A DNA stretch of 25,424 nucleotides from an uncultured Acetatifactor sp. (lineage in GTDB: Bacteria; Bacillota; Clostridia; Lachnospirales; Lachnospiraceae). Shown here in pieces: positions 1 through 6,609 of this stretch. The DNA lies in assembly GCA_910587755.1 (NCBI GenBank), contig CAJUNZ010000038.1, forward strand, positions 1-25,424, written 5' to 3'. How positions within the stretch are numbered: position 1 is the first letter of the stretch; each line of letters begins with the position of its first letter. The notes below the pieces were generated by a model that did not search any database, was not told where the DNA came from, and worked only from the letters and a program-made list of their open reading frames with translations. Both the position numbers and the translations under genes were made by a program.

Positions 1-2
1 AT

Positions 3-683
3 GCGGTCACACTGCTGCCAGAAAAGGGAGCTTTCGAAGACGACCATCCTGGCAGGCCAACATGCTTAACTGAAAAAACAACTCCAGGGCACAGTTCCAC
101 AGCAGAAACGGACACACAGGCAGCGGAAAGATTCCAGGCAGAGACCGGCTGGGCCCTGGAAATCAACGGCAAAAACCTGGCCGGCCGTTCCCTGTGCGGA
201 GCTCCGCAGACAGGCCCGGAGCAGATGAGCAGAGAAACTGATCACTTCATCCCTGCCTCCTCCAAAACCCAGAGCACAGAGCAAAACCTGGCTTTTTCCT
301 GCATTGACCAGACCTTTGCGGACCTTCCCCACAGTCCGGACAAAAAAAGCCTGAAGCAGGATTCCCAGGGCAGGTACCTGGAAGTCAGCTTTACCTCCCC
401 CATGCTGGGAAGAAGATACCATGAACAGCTCCAGATTCTCTCCAACCAGACAGGCTGGCGTATCCGCATTGCAGACAAGGTAAACCAGAATGAACTGTTC
501 AAAGCCGCCCAACTGCTGTGTATAAAATACGGCCTGACCACCGTAAAAAATCCCTCCTACCTTCCGGCGCAGAAAGCCCTGCAGCTGAAACTTCAGGCGG
601 CGGCTGCCCCGGAAATTCAGGAAAAATTTATGACAGAATTCCAGGAAAAAACCGGCTGCTCCTGTACCTTCACCGGATGCTGA
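3..683 (+). CDS. C-terminal part of an unrecognised protein (5' end outside window)
   Basis: The frame is open from the first bases of the window to a TGA at 681-683, so at least 226 residues of a longer protein are present; an internal ATG at 225 has no good ribosome binding site and is unlikely to be the start. I do not recognise the family. Visible structure: three spaced copies of a short pattern, an aromatic or leucine residue, three residues, then TG followed by W or C and alternating hydrophobics (FQAETGWALEI, LSNQTGWRIRI, FQEKTGCSCTF). This suggests repeated small alpha/beta modules, loosely KH-like, but that is a guess. The central part (about residues 70-125) is Ser/Gln/Lys-rich and probably a linker. 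There are no membrane segments. It converges on the HNH gene across a structured intergenic region. Confidence 0.6.
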   Translation, partial: AVTLLPEKGAFEDDHPGRPTCLTEKTTPGHSSTAETDTQAAERFQAETGWALEINGKNLAGRSLCGAPQTGPEQMSRETDHFIPASSKTQSTEQNLAFSCIDQTFADLPHSPDKKSLKQDSQGRYLEVSFTSPMLGRRYHEQLQILSNQTGWRIRIADKVNQNELFKAAQLLCIKYGLTTVKNPSYLPAQKALQLKLQAAAAPEIQEKFMTEFQEKTGCSCTFTGC

Positions 684-725
684 CTGGCCAAAGTATCGTA
701 TTTTCCGTCTGGCTGACTGGCCAAA
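679..725. repeat. 14-bp direct repeat downstream of the first gene
   Basis: The 14-mer GCTGACTGGCCAAA occurs at 679-692, overlapping the stop of the first gene, and again at 712-725, right next to the long hairpin. The copies are identical and 33 bp apart. They could be a remnant of a duplication at the edge of the inserted ATPase/HNH block; no function is evident. Confidence 0.6.
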
Positions 726-792
726 AAAGGCACTGTACTTCCCTTTTCAGAATGGAATATTACTTCCGTCCTGAAAAAAGAAGTCCAGTGCC
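723..792 (-). terminator. Very long intrinsic terminator of the ATPase-HNH unit
   Basis: GGCACTG at 729-735 pairs with CAGTGCC at 786-792. Inside it ACTTC pairs with GAAGT and TTTTCAG with CTGAAAA, giving about 19 paired positions with small bulges. The roughly 20-nt apical loop can itself fold through GGAA/TTCC. Read on the minus strand the hairpin is followed directly by six T (723-728 as A on plus), the signature of a rho-independent terminator. It lies about 40 nt after the HNH stop codon. On the plus strand no T-run follows, so it should act mainly for the minus-strand genes. Confidence 0.75.
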
Positions 793-834
793 ATATTTCG
801 GCTTTCAAATATGTTTCAGATAAATTGTCACCAT

Positions 835-1496
835 TCAAATCCGAACATATTTCTGAAGCTGGGGATATTCATTGACATGTTCACGCACATAGCATCTTTT
901 AAATGCCGCAAATGCAGAATCTCTACTGAGCAGGCTCTTAATCATCTGCATAATTACTTTAGACTCAGGATTCCTATGTAATTTTTCAAGCTGCTTATAT
1001 AAAATGTTCATTTCTTTCTGCAGTAATTTTAATCTTTGATCACTTCTATAAGTCCTCATTCCTGTATTCTTTAATGAAAATACTTCTGTTATCAACAGTG
1101 CCGTTCTCTCTTGAATTTCATGGCCCAAGTTCAGTATTGTAATCATTACATCATCGTTCACTAGCGAGAATGACAAGACCTTTTCAGGATCATCTTTGCA
1201 GCAATCAAGAATCCCGTCATCATACTTACCACTATTTTTCACTCCATTACAATGACTACATGACCAGAAAAGATTTTCCCAGTCAAATTTTCTCTCTGGA
1301 TATTTTCCATTTTTATGCGGTAATAAATGTTCCACATTTGGATCCTGCAGTTCTTTCATTTCACAAATATAACACTTATTGTGGAAATCCTTTTTCAGTC
1401 TTTCTATCACATCAGGCTTATCATGCTTTCCGTTTACTTTTTTGCTTCTTCCGCCAAAGAATCCGGGGCAGGAAACGAGCGTTCTATTTTAACCAT
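835..1496 (-). CDS. HNH endonuclease, Septu PtuB-like, split by a -1 frameshift at a slippery heptamer
   Basis: Nuclease partner of the upstream ATPase. The start ATG at 1496 overlaps the ATPase stop (ATGGTTAA), implying translational coupling. The first 20 codons (MVKIERSFPAPDSLAEEAKK) end at a TAA at 1434-1436. The homologous continuation VNGKHDKPD... lies in the -1 frame and runs to the stop at 835, so the joined product would be about 220 residues. The junction is exactly A AAA AAG (minus strand, 1443-1437), a classical -1 slippery site. Metal-binding and HNH features follow: CYIC, EHLLPHK, then DWENLFWSCSHCN (second CxxC). This is the HNH type I associate with PtuB and retron-linked HNH proteins. 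An internal GTG at 1410 could restart translation but has no visible ribosome binding site. The join is either programmed frameshifting, loss of one A from a 7-A run (pseudogene or phase variant), or a sequencing error. Confidence 0.75.
1437..1443 (-). promoter_or_regulatory. Slippery heptamer A AAA AAG followed directly by a zero-frame stop
   Basis: On the minus strand the sequence reads gcA AAA AAG TAA in the frame of the HNH start codon. Slipping back one base gives AAA AAA GTA AAC GGA, which is the frame encoding the HNH domain. The heptamer is the same as the one used by E. coli dnaX. The stop codon immediately 3' could stall ribosomes. I see no strong Shine-Dalgarno-like stimulator upstream (only GGCGGAAG) and no strong stem-loop just downstream, so the stimulatory elements typical of efficient programmed frameshifting are weak or missing. 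Confidence 0.5.
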
Positions 1497-2631
1497 CTAT
1501 ATCCTCCCGGTTCATAAATTCCACCTTCATCTTCTGGTATTCTGTTGTTATACCAATTGCAAGATAGTCCGGCACTTCATCAAGATAAAACTCCAACTCG
1601 GCAATTTCACCCAGCTCATCATCCAACAAATTTTCTTTGTATACAAGCTCCTTATACCTCTCAAACTTTTCTCTCAAAACTTCTGACAACTTATCTACTT
1701 TAAAATATCCCTCCACAATGCCATCATATGGTATATTACCTAATCCATGTTCAACCAATGTTTGTTTTTCCAAATCATAAATCACAGCATTGCTTATGCT
1801 GTTCAATATAAACGGAGAGTGAGATGTCACAATAAACTGAATATTAGGAAAAATTTTCGTCAAAAACGGCAAAAAGTTTTTCTGTAATTCCAAATGCAAA
1901 TGTGCCTCAATCTCATCAATCAGAACAATACCAGAAAGCTTAAAATCAAACGAGCGCTGTATCTGACGCTGCATACGCATCATGATATCCAGTACAATAT
2001 CAAGCACCGCCTGATAACCGCTGGATAGAGTATTGAAACCAAAAGGCTCTTTCCCCTGCTGCAAGATATAAAATTCATAGGTTTCTTCGTCAAATTCCAG
2101 TTTTACGGTTTCATCATCAAATATCTGCTTTAAAAGCTGTTCCAATTGAGCAAACCATGCATGAATTTCATCTGCTTTCTCTGCTTTGTTATTGCTTCTT
2201 GCCAGTGCCTCTGTCATTTTTAAATCCAATAAATATTTTACAAACTCCATGCGCGGAAATTCGGTCAATTCATAGCTGTCTTTTAACTGCACCTTCTCGA
2301 TATGCTTAGGCTGTTCTGCCTGAAACACTCTGTCCGCCTTATAATATGCTAAAATATAGTTGTACTTCCACGTCAGTTCCGGAATACTGTCTATTTTATT
2401 ATTAAGCTTAATATCCAACTCTTTTTGGCAATTTTGAAAAGCATTCTCCCTGCTTCCTCTAACAATCAGATCCAGATATTTTGCCAACGCTTCAACTACG
2501 CTTGTCTTTCCGCTTCCATTCTTCCCTGTCAGAATTAAATGCTTTATTTTTCCGTCTGACAGCGGAATAGAAATATTCTTTAAATGCCTGATGTTTTTAA
2601 TCGTTAAATATGTAACAAAAAATTGTTCCAT
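1489..2631 (-). CDS. AAA/SMC-like ATPase, Septu PtuA-like
   Basis: A 380-residue P-loop ATPase of the AAA_15/AAA_21 (OLD/RecF-like) class. Walker A is GKNGSGKTS (residues 36-44), an ABC-type signature LSSGYQAV is near 202-209, Walker B is VLIDE (236-240), and TSHSPFIL (269-276) is the switch-histidine motif. The middle segment (about 60-200) contains the variable coiled-coil/lid part. Start ATG at 2631 is preceded by GGGAGGAT. It is followed with an 8-nt overlap by the HNH gene, the ptuA-ptuB arrangement of Septu, where the ATPase is thought to control the nuclease during phage infection. At 380 residues it is on the short side for PtuA. Base composition is clearly more AT-rich than the surrounding genes, which suggests acquisition. 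No reverse transcriptase or retron RNA gene is seen nearby, so a stand-alone Septu-like pair is the better call. Confidence 0.8.
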   Translation of the reverse strand: MEQFFVTYLTIKNIRHLKNISIPLSDGKIKHLILTGKNGSGKTSVVEALAKYLDLIVRGSRENAFQNCQKELDIKLNNKIDSIPELTWKYNYILAYYKADRVFQAEQPKHIEKVQLKDSYELTEFPRMEFVKYLLDLKMTEALARSNNKAEKADEIHAWFAQLEQLLKQIFDDETVKLEFDEETYEFYILQQGKEPFGFNTLSSGYQAVLDIVLDIMMRMQRQIQRSFDFKLSGIVLIDEIEAHLHLELQKNFLPFLTKIFPNIQFIVTSHSPFILNSISNAVIYDLEKQTLVEHGLGNIPYDGIVEGYFKVDKLSEVLREKFERYKELVYKENLLDDELGEIAELEFYLDEVPDYLAIGITTEYQKMKVEFMNREDIDG

Positions 2632-2693
2632 CTGATCCTCCCGCTTTATTCAGCATTCTCCCCTAACCCGGACATGCCGGAACCAAAAATCTG

Positions 2694-3239
2694 TCAATTT
2701 GAGCGGGAAGGCGTTGTTAAATTTCCAATACAATCTTCGGACATATTGGCTACTCTTCCATACAGATACAGATCCACCCACCTGCCTTCAAGGTCCTGGC
2801 ACTGGCTCCGCTGGACGCCCTCAAGCCCCATTCCCAGCTTCCTCAGCAGACTCTCCGAGCCGGAAGGGTTAATAGTTTCCGCAAATATCTTATGGACGGC
2901 CATCTCCCGAAAGGCATACTCTGCCACAGCCCTGCAGGATTCAGCGGCATACCCTTGTCCACGGTATGCCCTGTGAAAGAACCATCCCATTTCGTACACT
3001 TTCATTCCATACTGGCTGAACAGAATATATCCAATTACTTTGCCGCTTTCCCTGAGAGCCGCCGCCACTGCGCGGCCCTGTCCAATACAGAAATCCATCA
3101 AGAATTTTTCCGTCTTCTCCAGGTCATAGGGCGGTTCGCTGAATTTCATGGTATCTTCATCCCCCAGAATCTCATACAAATCTCCCCTGTCTCCAGGACG
3201 AAAATCGCGTATCAACAGCCGATCTGTCACAATATGCAT
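2694..3239 (-). CDS. GNAT-family N-acetyltransferase, RimJ/RimL-like
   Basis: A 181-residue cytosolic acetyltransferase. The N-terminus MHIVTDRLLIRDFRPGD is typical of the RimJ/RimL-type GNAT subgroup that acetylates protein N-termini or small amines. The acetyl-CoA pyrophosphate loop is HRAYRGQGYAAE (about residues 89-100). Strand beta-5 and the C-terminal helix are visible around AETINPSGSESLLRKLGM. Start ATG at 3239 has GGGAG nine bases upstream. It begins 34 bp after the permease stop and ends about 60 bp before the ATPase start, so it could share a transcript with either, but its base composition resembles the permease rather than the AT-rich ATPase/HNH pair. The last 15 residues (NMSEDCIGNLTTPSRSN) look like a non-conserved tail. 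The substrate cannot be told from the sequence. Confidence 0.85.
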   Translation of the reverse strand: MHIVTDRLLIRDFRPGDRGDLYEILGDEDTMKFSEPPYDLEKTEKFLMDFCIGQGRAVAAALRESGKVIGYILFSQYGMKVYEMGWFFHRAYRGQGYAAESCRAVAEYAFREMAVHKIFAETINPSGSESLLRKLGMGLEGVQRSQCQDLEGRWVDLYLYGRVANMSEDCIGNLTTPSRSN

Positions 3240-3273
3240 TCCAAAGATCTCCCTTCCGCCCCCATGTCTCCGC

Positions 3274-4140
3274 TTACAGCACCACCATTGCCAGAGTCCC
3301 TGCCGTAATCAGAGCCAGACCTGCGGCGGCCTTCCGGGAAAGTCTCTCGTGGAACACCACACATGCGAAAGCCGCCGTCACCAGGATACTCAGTTTGTCT
3401 ATAGGAACCACCACGCTGGCGGGCCCATCCTGAAGAGCCTTGTAATAGCACAGCCAGGAACCGCCGGTGGCAAGACCGGAAAGACAGATAAAGCCCAGTT
3501 CCTCTCTGGGTATCTTCTTTACCTCCTGCCCCTTCCCCTGAGCGAAAACCATCACCCATGCCATCAACAGCACCACTGCCGTGCGCACGGCAGTCCCCAG
3601 ATTGGATTCCACGCCGCTGATCCCAATCTTGCCCAAAATGGATGTCAGGCTGGCGAATACAGCGGAACCTGCGGCAAAAAAGAACCATCCGGCGCCTTTC
3701 TTTCCCCGCTCCGCCCCCATGTCCTTCTTTTCAATCATCAGAAAGGTGCCCGCACCGATGAGCACCACCCCGGCTCCCTTCCCCAGGCTTACCTCCTCCT
3801 GCAGGAATACAAACGCAAGCAGCATGGTGAGAACCACGCTGGATTTGTCAACCGGAACCACCTTGTTGATGTCCCCAATCTGGAGCGCTTTAAAATAGCA
3901 CAGCCAGGAGGCCCCTGTGGCTAATCCCGACAGCACCAGAAATGTCCATGTCCTGCCGTCTATACTGCCCAGCTGTCCCTGAGAGCCTGCCACAAATACC
4001 ATCACCCACGAAAACACCAGCACCACCACCGTCCGCAGGGCAGTGGCCACTGTGGAATCCGTCTTTCTGATACCGCATTTGGCCAGGATGGAAGTCACCC
4101 CCGCCAAAAGAGCCGAGCCCAGCGCATATGCCATCCACAT
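3274..4140 (-). CDS. EamA/DMT-family permease, tandem-duplicated
   Basis: A 288-residue integral membrane protein with about ten transmembrane helices in two EamA halves. The start at 4140 (MWMAYALGSALLAG) is chosen because GGAGGGAGGT lies just upstream; a frame extension to 4227 is not needed. The halves are unusually alike: LRTVVVLVFSWVMVF...LSGLATGASWLCYFKAL...VVPVDKSSVVLT in the first, VRTAVVLLMAWVMVF...LSGLATGGSWLCYYKAL...VVPIDKLSILVT in the second, joined by a charged linker (IEKKDMGAERGKKG). Members export or import metabolites across the cytoplasmic membrane; the substrate is unknown. It follows the acidic hypothetical gene by 83 bp and precedes the GNAT gene by 34 bp. Confidence 0.88.
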   Translation of the reverse strand: MWMAYALGSALLAGVTSILAKCGIRKTDSTVATALRTVVVLVFSWVMVFVAGSQGQLGSIDGRTWTFLVLSGLATGASWLCYFKALQIGDINKVVPVDKSSVVLTMLLAFVFLQEEVSLGKGAGVVLIGAGTFLMIEKKDMGAERGKKGAGWFFFAAGSAVFASLTSILGKIGISGVESNLGTAVRTAVVLLMAWVMVFAQGKGQEVKKIPREELGFICLSGLATGGSWLCYYKALQDGPASVVVPIDKLSILVTAAFACVVFHERLSRKAAAGLALITAGTLAMVVL

Positions 4141-4223
4141 AAAAATACCTCCCTCCAGGCGCACCCACTCTCCGGAAACCGGACAGACCATGCCAGAGAC
4201 ACCTCTGGTTCCGATCCGGAAAA

Positions 4224-4595
4224 TCAAAACTCAACAGGCTTGTATTCCTCCATATTCGGAACAAATGTATTGCCGTAAAACGCAAAAAAAATGCTGCTGC
4301 ACTCCTCTTCCGAACATATTTTGTAATAAAGTCTGGTTCCCTCTCCCTCGATTCCCAACTCTACTTCTACTCCGTCATCATCCATGCAGGCCTGCACATA
4401 GCGCACCTTATGCTGCGCCTCCGGCGCCGTCAATACCACAAACTCACCGGGTATCACAAACATTTCCTGCAGGCAGCCCATAATTTCCTCTTTTCCGAAA
4501 TCTTCCAGGTCAAGTTCCTGGGTCTCCAGTGTAAATCCCTTCTGGCTCCCCACATTCTCAAATACCATTTCATTTCCGTCCTTCTGCGGCAGCAT
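4224..4595 (-). CDS. Hypothetical acidic protein, 123 residues
   Basis: I do not recognise a family. The start ATG at 4595 has an excellent ribosome binding site (AAGGAGGAGCCATA). The protein is soluble and strongly acidic (runs such as LDLEDFGKEE and DDDGVEVELGIEGEG), with a pattern of alternating strands in the second half (KVRYVQACMDDDGVEVELG, TRLYYKICSEEE). Two cysteines (C-x-EE-x-C-like CSEEEC) occur near residues 94-99. There is no signal peptide or membrane segment. It is the first gene of a minus-strand run continuing into the permease and GNAT genes. Confidence 0.65.
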   Translation of the reverse strand: MLPQKDGNEMVFENVGSQKGFTLETQELDLEDFGKEEIMGCLQEMFVIPGEFVVLTAPEAQHKVRYVQACMDDDGVEVELGIEGEGTRLYYKICSEEECSSIFFAFYGNTFVPNMEEYKPVEF

Positions 4596-4656
4596 TATGG
4601 CTCCTCCTTCTTAAATACAGATAAATCAATCCTGTGTACTTATCCTGTGGTAACTA

Positions 4657-4697
4657 AGGAACTGTGAAAGAAGGAATCTTAATTCTTGACAGTTCCT
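4657..4697. repeat. Inverted repeat AGGAACTGT ... ACAGTTCCT
   Basis: A perfect 9-bp inverted repeat (4657-4665 and 4689-4697) encloses 23 nt whose inner arms can pair further (AGAA/TTCT). It lies 62 bp upstream of the acidic hypothetical gene, in the stretch 4596-4798 that otherwise holds no gene. It could be an operator, a hairpin in the leader, or a dispersed intergenic repeat; only one copy is in the window. A plus-strand TTGACA (4686-4691) overlaps one arm, but the best -10 (TATAAC) is 19 bp away and no plus-strand gene follows, so I do not call a promoter. Confidence 0.5.
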
Positions 4698-4798
4698 GAT
4701 CTATGAAAATTATAACACCAAATACACGGCCTATCAATCACAGAAATCTTAAGATTCCCCATATTTATGAAAACCATAGTCCACTGCCTGAAGCCTGC

Positions 4799-5350
4799 CT
4801 AAAGCTCATTCCTTTCAGACCGATTGTGCCAGGAATTATATCTCCGCCTGGAGCGTCTGCCCCTGGCCAGAGCACAGCTCCCTGCGCCGGGAAGGGCAAT
4901 GGCTGCCCCTAAAAGAACACGCCTTCCAACCCAGCCTCCCTGTCCGCGCACCTCTTCCGCCGCCCTCACCTTATTCGGCGCATCCCCCAGATTCTCACCT
5001 TTCTCCGAAACCGCTATTTCCTCCCGCCTGCCTGTAAGGGTCAGAGCCGTTTTTCCCGCAAAATGGCCGTCATAATAGTACTCTACATCCACATCCTCTA
5101 TTCTTTCCCCATAGACCAGTTCAATATTCAACCGGGACGGATCCGAATTGTTTGGCACCACCGCGCTTTCCATCCCTGCCGGCACAAGTCACCAGAGTGT
5201 TCCTGGCCGCATTGGTATATCCGTTTTTCCTGCAAAAACTTCAAAGAAAACACCGCCAGCCAATGCGCCGACGGTGCCCCATGTAAAAAGCCTGTTTCTA
5301 ATAATCTAATAAACCAACCCATTCAATACCCTGCCTGTCAAGGGTATCCA
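4799..5350 (-). pseudogene. Decayed gene for an exported or membrane protein
   Basis: Reading the minus strand in one frame from about 5338 gives TGRVLNGLVY-stop-IIRNRLFTWGTVGALAGGVFF...MRPGTLW-stop-LVPAGMESAVVPNNSDPSRLN... and continues open to a TAG at 4799. The two in-frame stops, the lack of a credible start codon and the absence of a ribosome binding site argue for a remnant. The intact 3' part ends with a hydrophobic segment (RRVLLGAAIALPGAGSCALA) followed by an Arg-rich tail (RGRRSRRRYNS), typical of a C-terminal membrane anchor with positive cytoplasmic end. The extracellular part (VDVEYYYDGHFAGKTALTLTG) vaguely recalls the C-terminal beta-domain of clostridial D-Ala-D-Ala carboxypeptidases, which I cannot confirm. 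The upstream Gly/Ala-rich segment may derive from a different small membrane protein. Confidence 0.5.
5326..5347 (-). terminator. Weak terminator-like hairpin after the repeat protein
   Basis: ATACCCT (5326-5332) pairs with AGGGTAT (5341-5347) around an 8-nt loop, 25 nt after the stop of the repeat-protein gene on the minus strand. The following minus-strand sequence is only moderately T-rich (TGAATGGGTTGGTTTATT), so termination would be inefficient. Confidence 0.35.
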
Positions 5351-5371
5351 TATGCCTCAAGGCGCCCCTGC

Positions 5372-6256
5372 TTACCAGCAGCGTCCATGGCGTCCGCCGT
5401 GGTGGCTGCTCCGGGAATAGCTGGTCCGGCAGCCGCCATGGTGTCCGTAGTAAACCACCTGGGTATTATTGCTGGGCGCAACCACGCTGGGTGCTGCACT
5501 GTTGTTGGCGTTGTTATTGGCAGCTGCGTTATTGACAGCATTGTTACTTACAACCGTGTTATTGACAGCGTTATTGTTTACCGCCGTATTGCCGGTGTTC
5601 ACTGTCGTAGTGATGGTTCCGCCGCAGTGTCCTCTGGTTGACCAATGGTCACATACTCCGTCGCCGTCGCTGTCCACATACCAGCAGCTGTCGCAGTATC
5701 CGTCTCCGTTGCCGTCTGTAAACCAGCAGTTACCGCAGTAACCGTCTCCGTTGCCGTCTGTAAATCCACAATTATCGCAGAAACCGTCTCCATTTGCATC
5801 CACAAACCTGCAGCTTCCACAGATGCCGTCGCCGTCCACATCACCGAACCCACAGTAATCGCAATAACCGTTCAGATCCAGATCTGTAAAATGGCAGCTG
5901 TCACAGAACCCGTTGCCGTCTCCGTCTGTGAAACCGCAGCGGTCGCAAACGCCGTCTCCGTTTGCATCCACAAACCTACAGAGACCACAGATACCGTCGC
6001 CGTCCGCGTCACCAAATCCGCAGTGATCGCAGATGCCGTCTCCGTTTGCATCCACAAATCTGCAGCTGTCGCAGATGCCGTCTCCGTTTGCATCAATATA
6101 GCCGCAGCTGTCGCAGATGCCATCTCCGTTTGCATCCACATATGCGGCGCACCCTATGCTCTGTGCCGACACAGCAGCAGATGCTGTCATCGTTCCCGCG
6201 CTCATGGCAGCTGCAAAAACTGCCACGCCTGCCAGTAATCCAATTCTGAGTTTCAT
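5372..6256 (-). CDS. Exported protein with twelve 14-residue Asp/Asn-Gly + CxxC repeats
   Basis: 294 residues; start at 6256 because AAGGAGGATTTTGCG precedes it. Residues 1-27 form a signal peptide (MKLR, hydrophobic core, cleavage near TASA/AVSA). From residue 39 come eleven 14-residue repeats and a degenerate twelfth, consensus [FY]-x-D-x-[ND]-G-[DN]-G-x-C-[DG]-x-C-x (first copy YVDANGDGICDSCG). The DxNxDG part resembles calcium loops of EF-hand, dockerin and thrombospondin type-3 repeats; each copy adds a CxxC pair that could bind metal or form disulfides. Copy 12 lacks the second Cys of its pair (CDHW). A linker rich in Asn, Val, Ala and Thr follows (about residues 210-265), then a tail rich in His, Gly, Arg and Ser (YYGHHGGCRTSYSRSSHHGG). 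There is no sortase motif, so it is secreted or held non-covalently. The function is unknown; extracellular metal binding is an inference. The nearest gene upstream on the same strand encodes a Crp/Fnr regulator. Confidence 0.85.
   Translation of the reverse strand: MKLRIGLLAGVAVFAAAMSAGTMTASAAVSAQSIGCAAYVDANGDGICDSCGYIDANGDGICDSCRFVDANGDGICDHCGFGDADGDGICGLCRFVDANGDGVCDRCGFTDGDGNGFCDSCHFTDLDLNGYCDYCGFGDVDGDGICGSCRFVDANGDGFCDNCGFTDGNGDGYCGNCWFTDGNGDGYCDSCWYVDSDGDGVCDHWSTRGHCGGTITTTVNTGNTAVNNNAVNNTVVSNNAVNNAAANNNANNSAAPSVVAPSNNTQVVYYGHHGGCRTSYSRSSHHGGRHGRCW
5639..6142 (-). repeat. 42-bp tandem repeat array inside the exported protein gene
   Basis: Twelve consecutive in-frame 42-bp units encode the 14-residue repeats. 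Neighbouring copies such as those coding DANGDGICDSC are nearly identical at DNA level (the plus-strand string CCGTCTCCGTTTGCATC recurs many times), while the downstream half is more diverged (FTDGNGDGYC and FTDLDLNGYC variants). This implies growth by duplication, and copy number may vary between strains. Confidence 0.9.
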
Positions 6257-6609
6257 CGCAAAATCCTCCTTTACCTTCTCTCCTCTACTACCCACCCTTG
6301 TACGACCCGCACCAATCAGCCATGCGTTTCACTTACACTAAATTTCATTTACTATGCTGTCATTATCCGGCGTTACCGCCGTATCGCCTTGTGCTGCCCG
6401 AAACACTGCGCCAACTGATTTGTGCCGTCTCCAGAACGAGCCTGCAAATACATCCCCTGCCCTCCCGCATCATGGAACTCTTTCTGCAGCCCCTCCTGCT
6501 ATCAGGCAAATCTTTTACAGAACCCTTTCCTGTCAACACCTTAACCCTACCAGAAAATACCTTTTCTGTATGTAACCAGGTCACATTAAACTGCCTTTTC
6601 TTACTTCTT
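6257..6609 (-). promoter_or_regulatory. 353-bp leader/intergenic region before the repeat protein
   Basis: No gene is supported here. On the minus strand there are two imperfect promoter candidates: TTGACA at 6536-6531 with a weak -10 (AAGATT or AGATTT), and ATGACA at 6363-6358 with TAGTGT 17 bp later. A near-palindrome TGTAACCAGGTCACA at 6571-6585 resembles a CRP-type site (TGTnA...TCACA) and lies upstream of the first candidate. A tight hairpin CGGCG-TTAC-CGCCG at 6368-6381 would be in the leader if the upstream promoter is used. The unusual length suggests regulation, possibly by the Crp/Fnr protein encoded just upstream. Confidence 0.35.

Noticed and set aside
807..852. 9-bp inverted repeat AAATATGTT/AACATATTT spanning the HNH stop codon
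   Set aside because: The arms are AT-rich and partly inside the coding sequence with a 28-nt loop; likely chance in an AT-rich segment next to the real terminator.
835..2640. Retron-type defence system (retron with PtuA/PtuB effectors)
   Set aside because: No reverse transcriptase or msr/msd-like gene is present on either side within the window; only the ATPase and HNH genes are seen.
2694..2699. Minus-strand TTGACA just before the ATPase gene as a promoter
   Set aside because: No acceptable -10 element occurs at 16-18 bp; the hexamer overlaps the GNAT stop codon, so it may be chance, although an independent ATPase promoter is still expected somewhere in this gap or upstream.
5639..6142. 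Tandem repeats considered as a CRISPR array
   Set aside because: The units are contiguous 42-bp repeats without spacers, in frame with a signal-peptide-bearing protein, so they are coding repeats.
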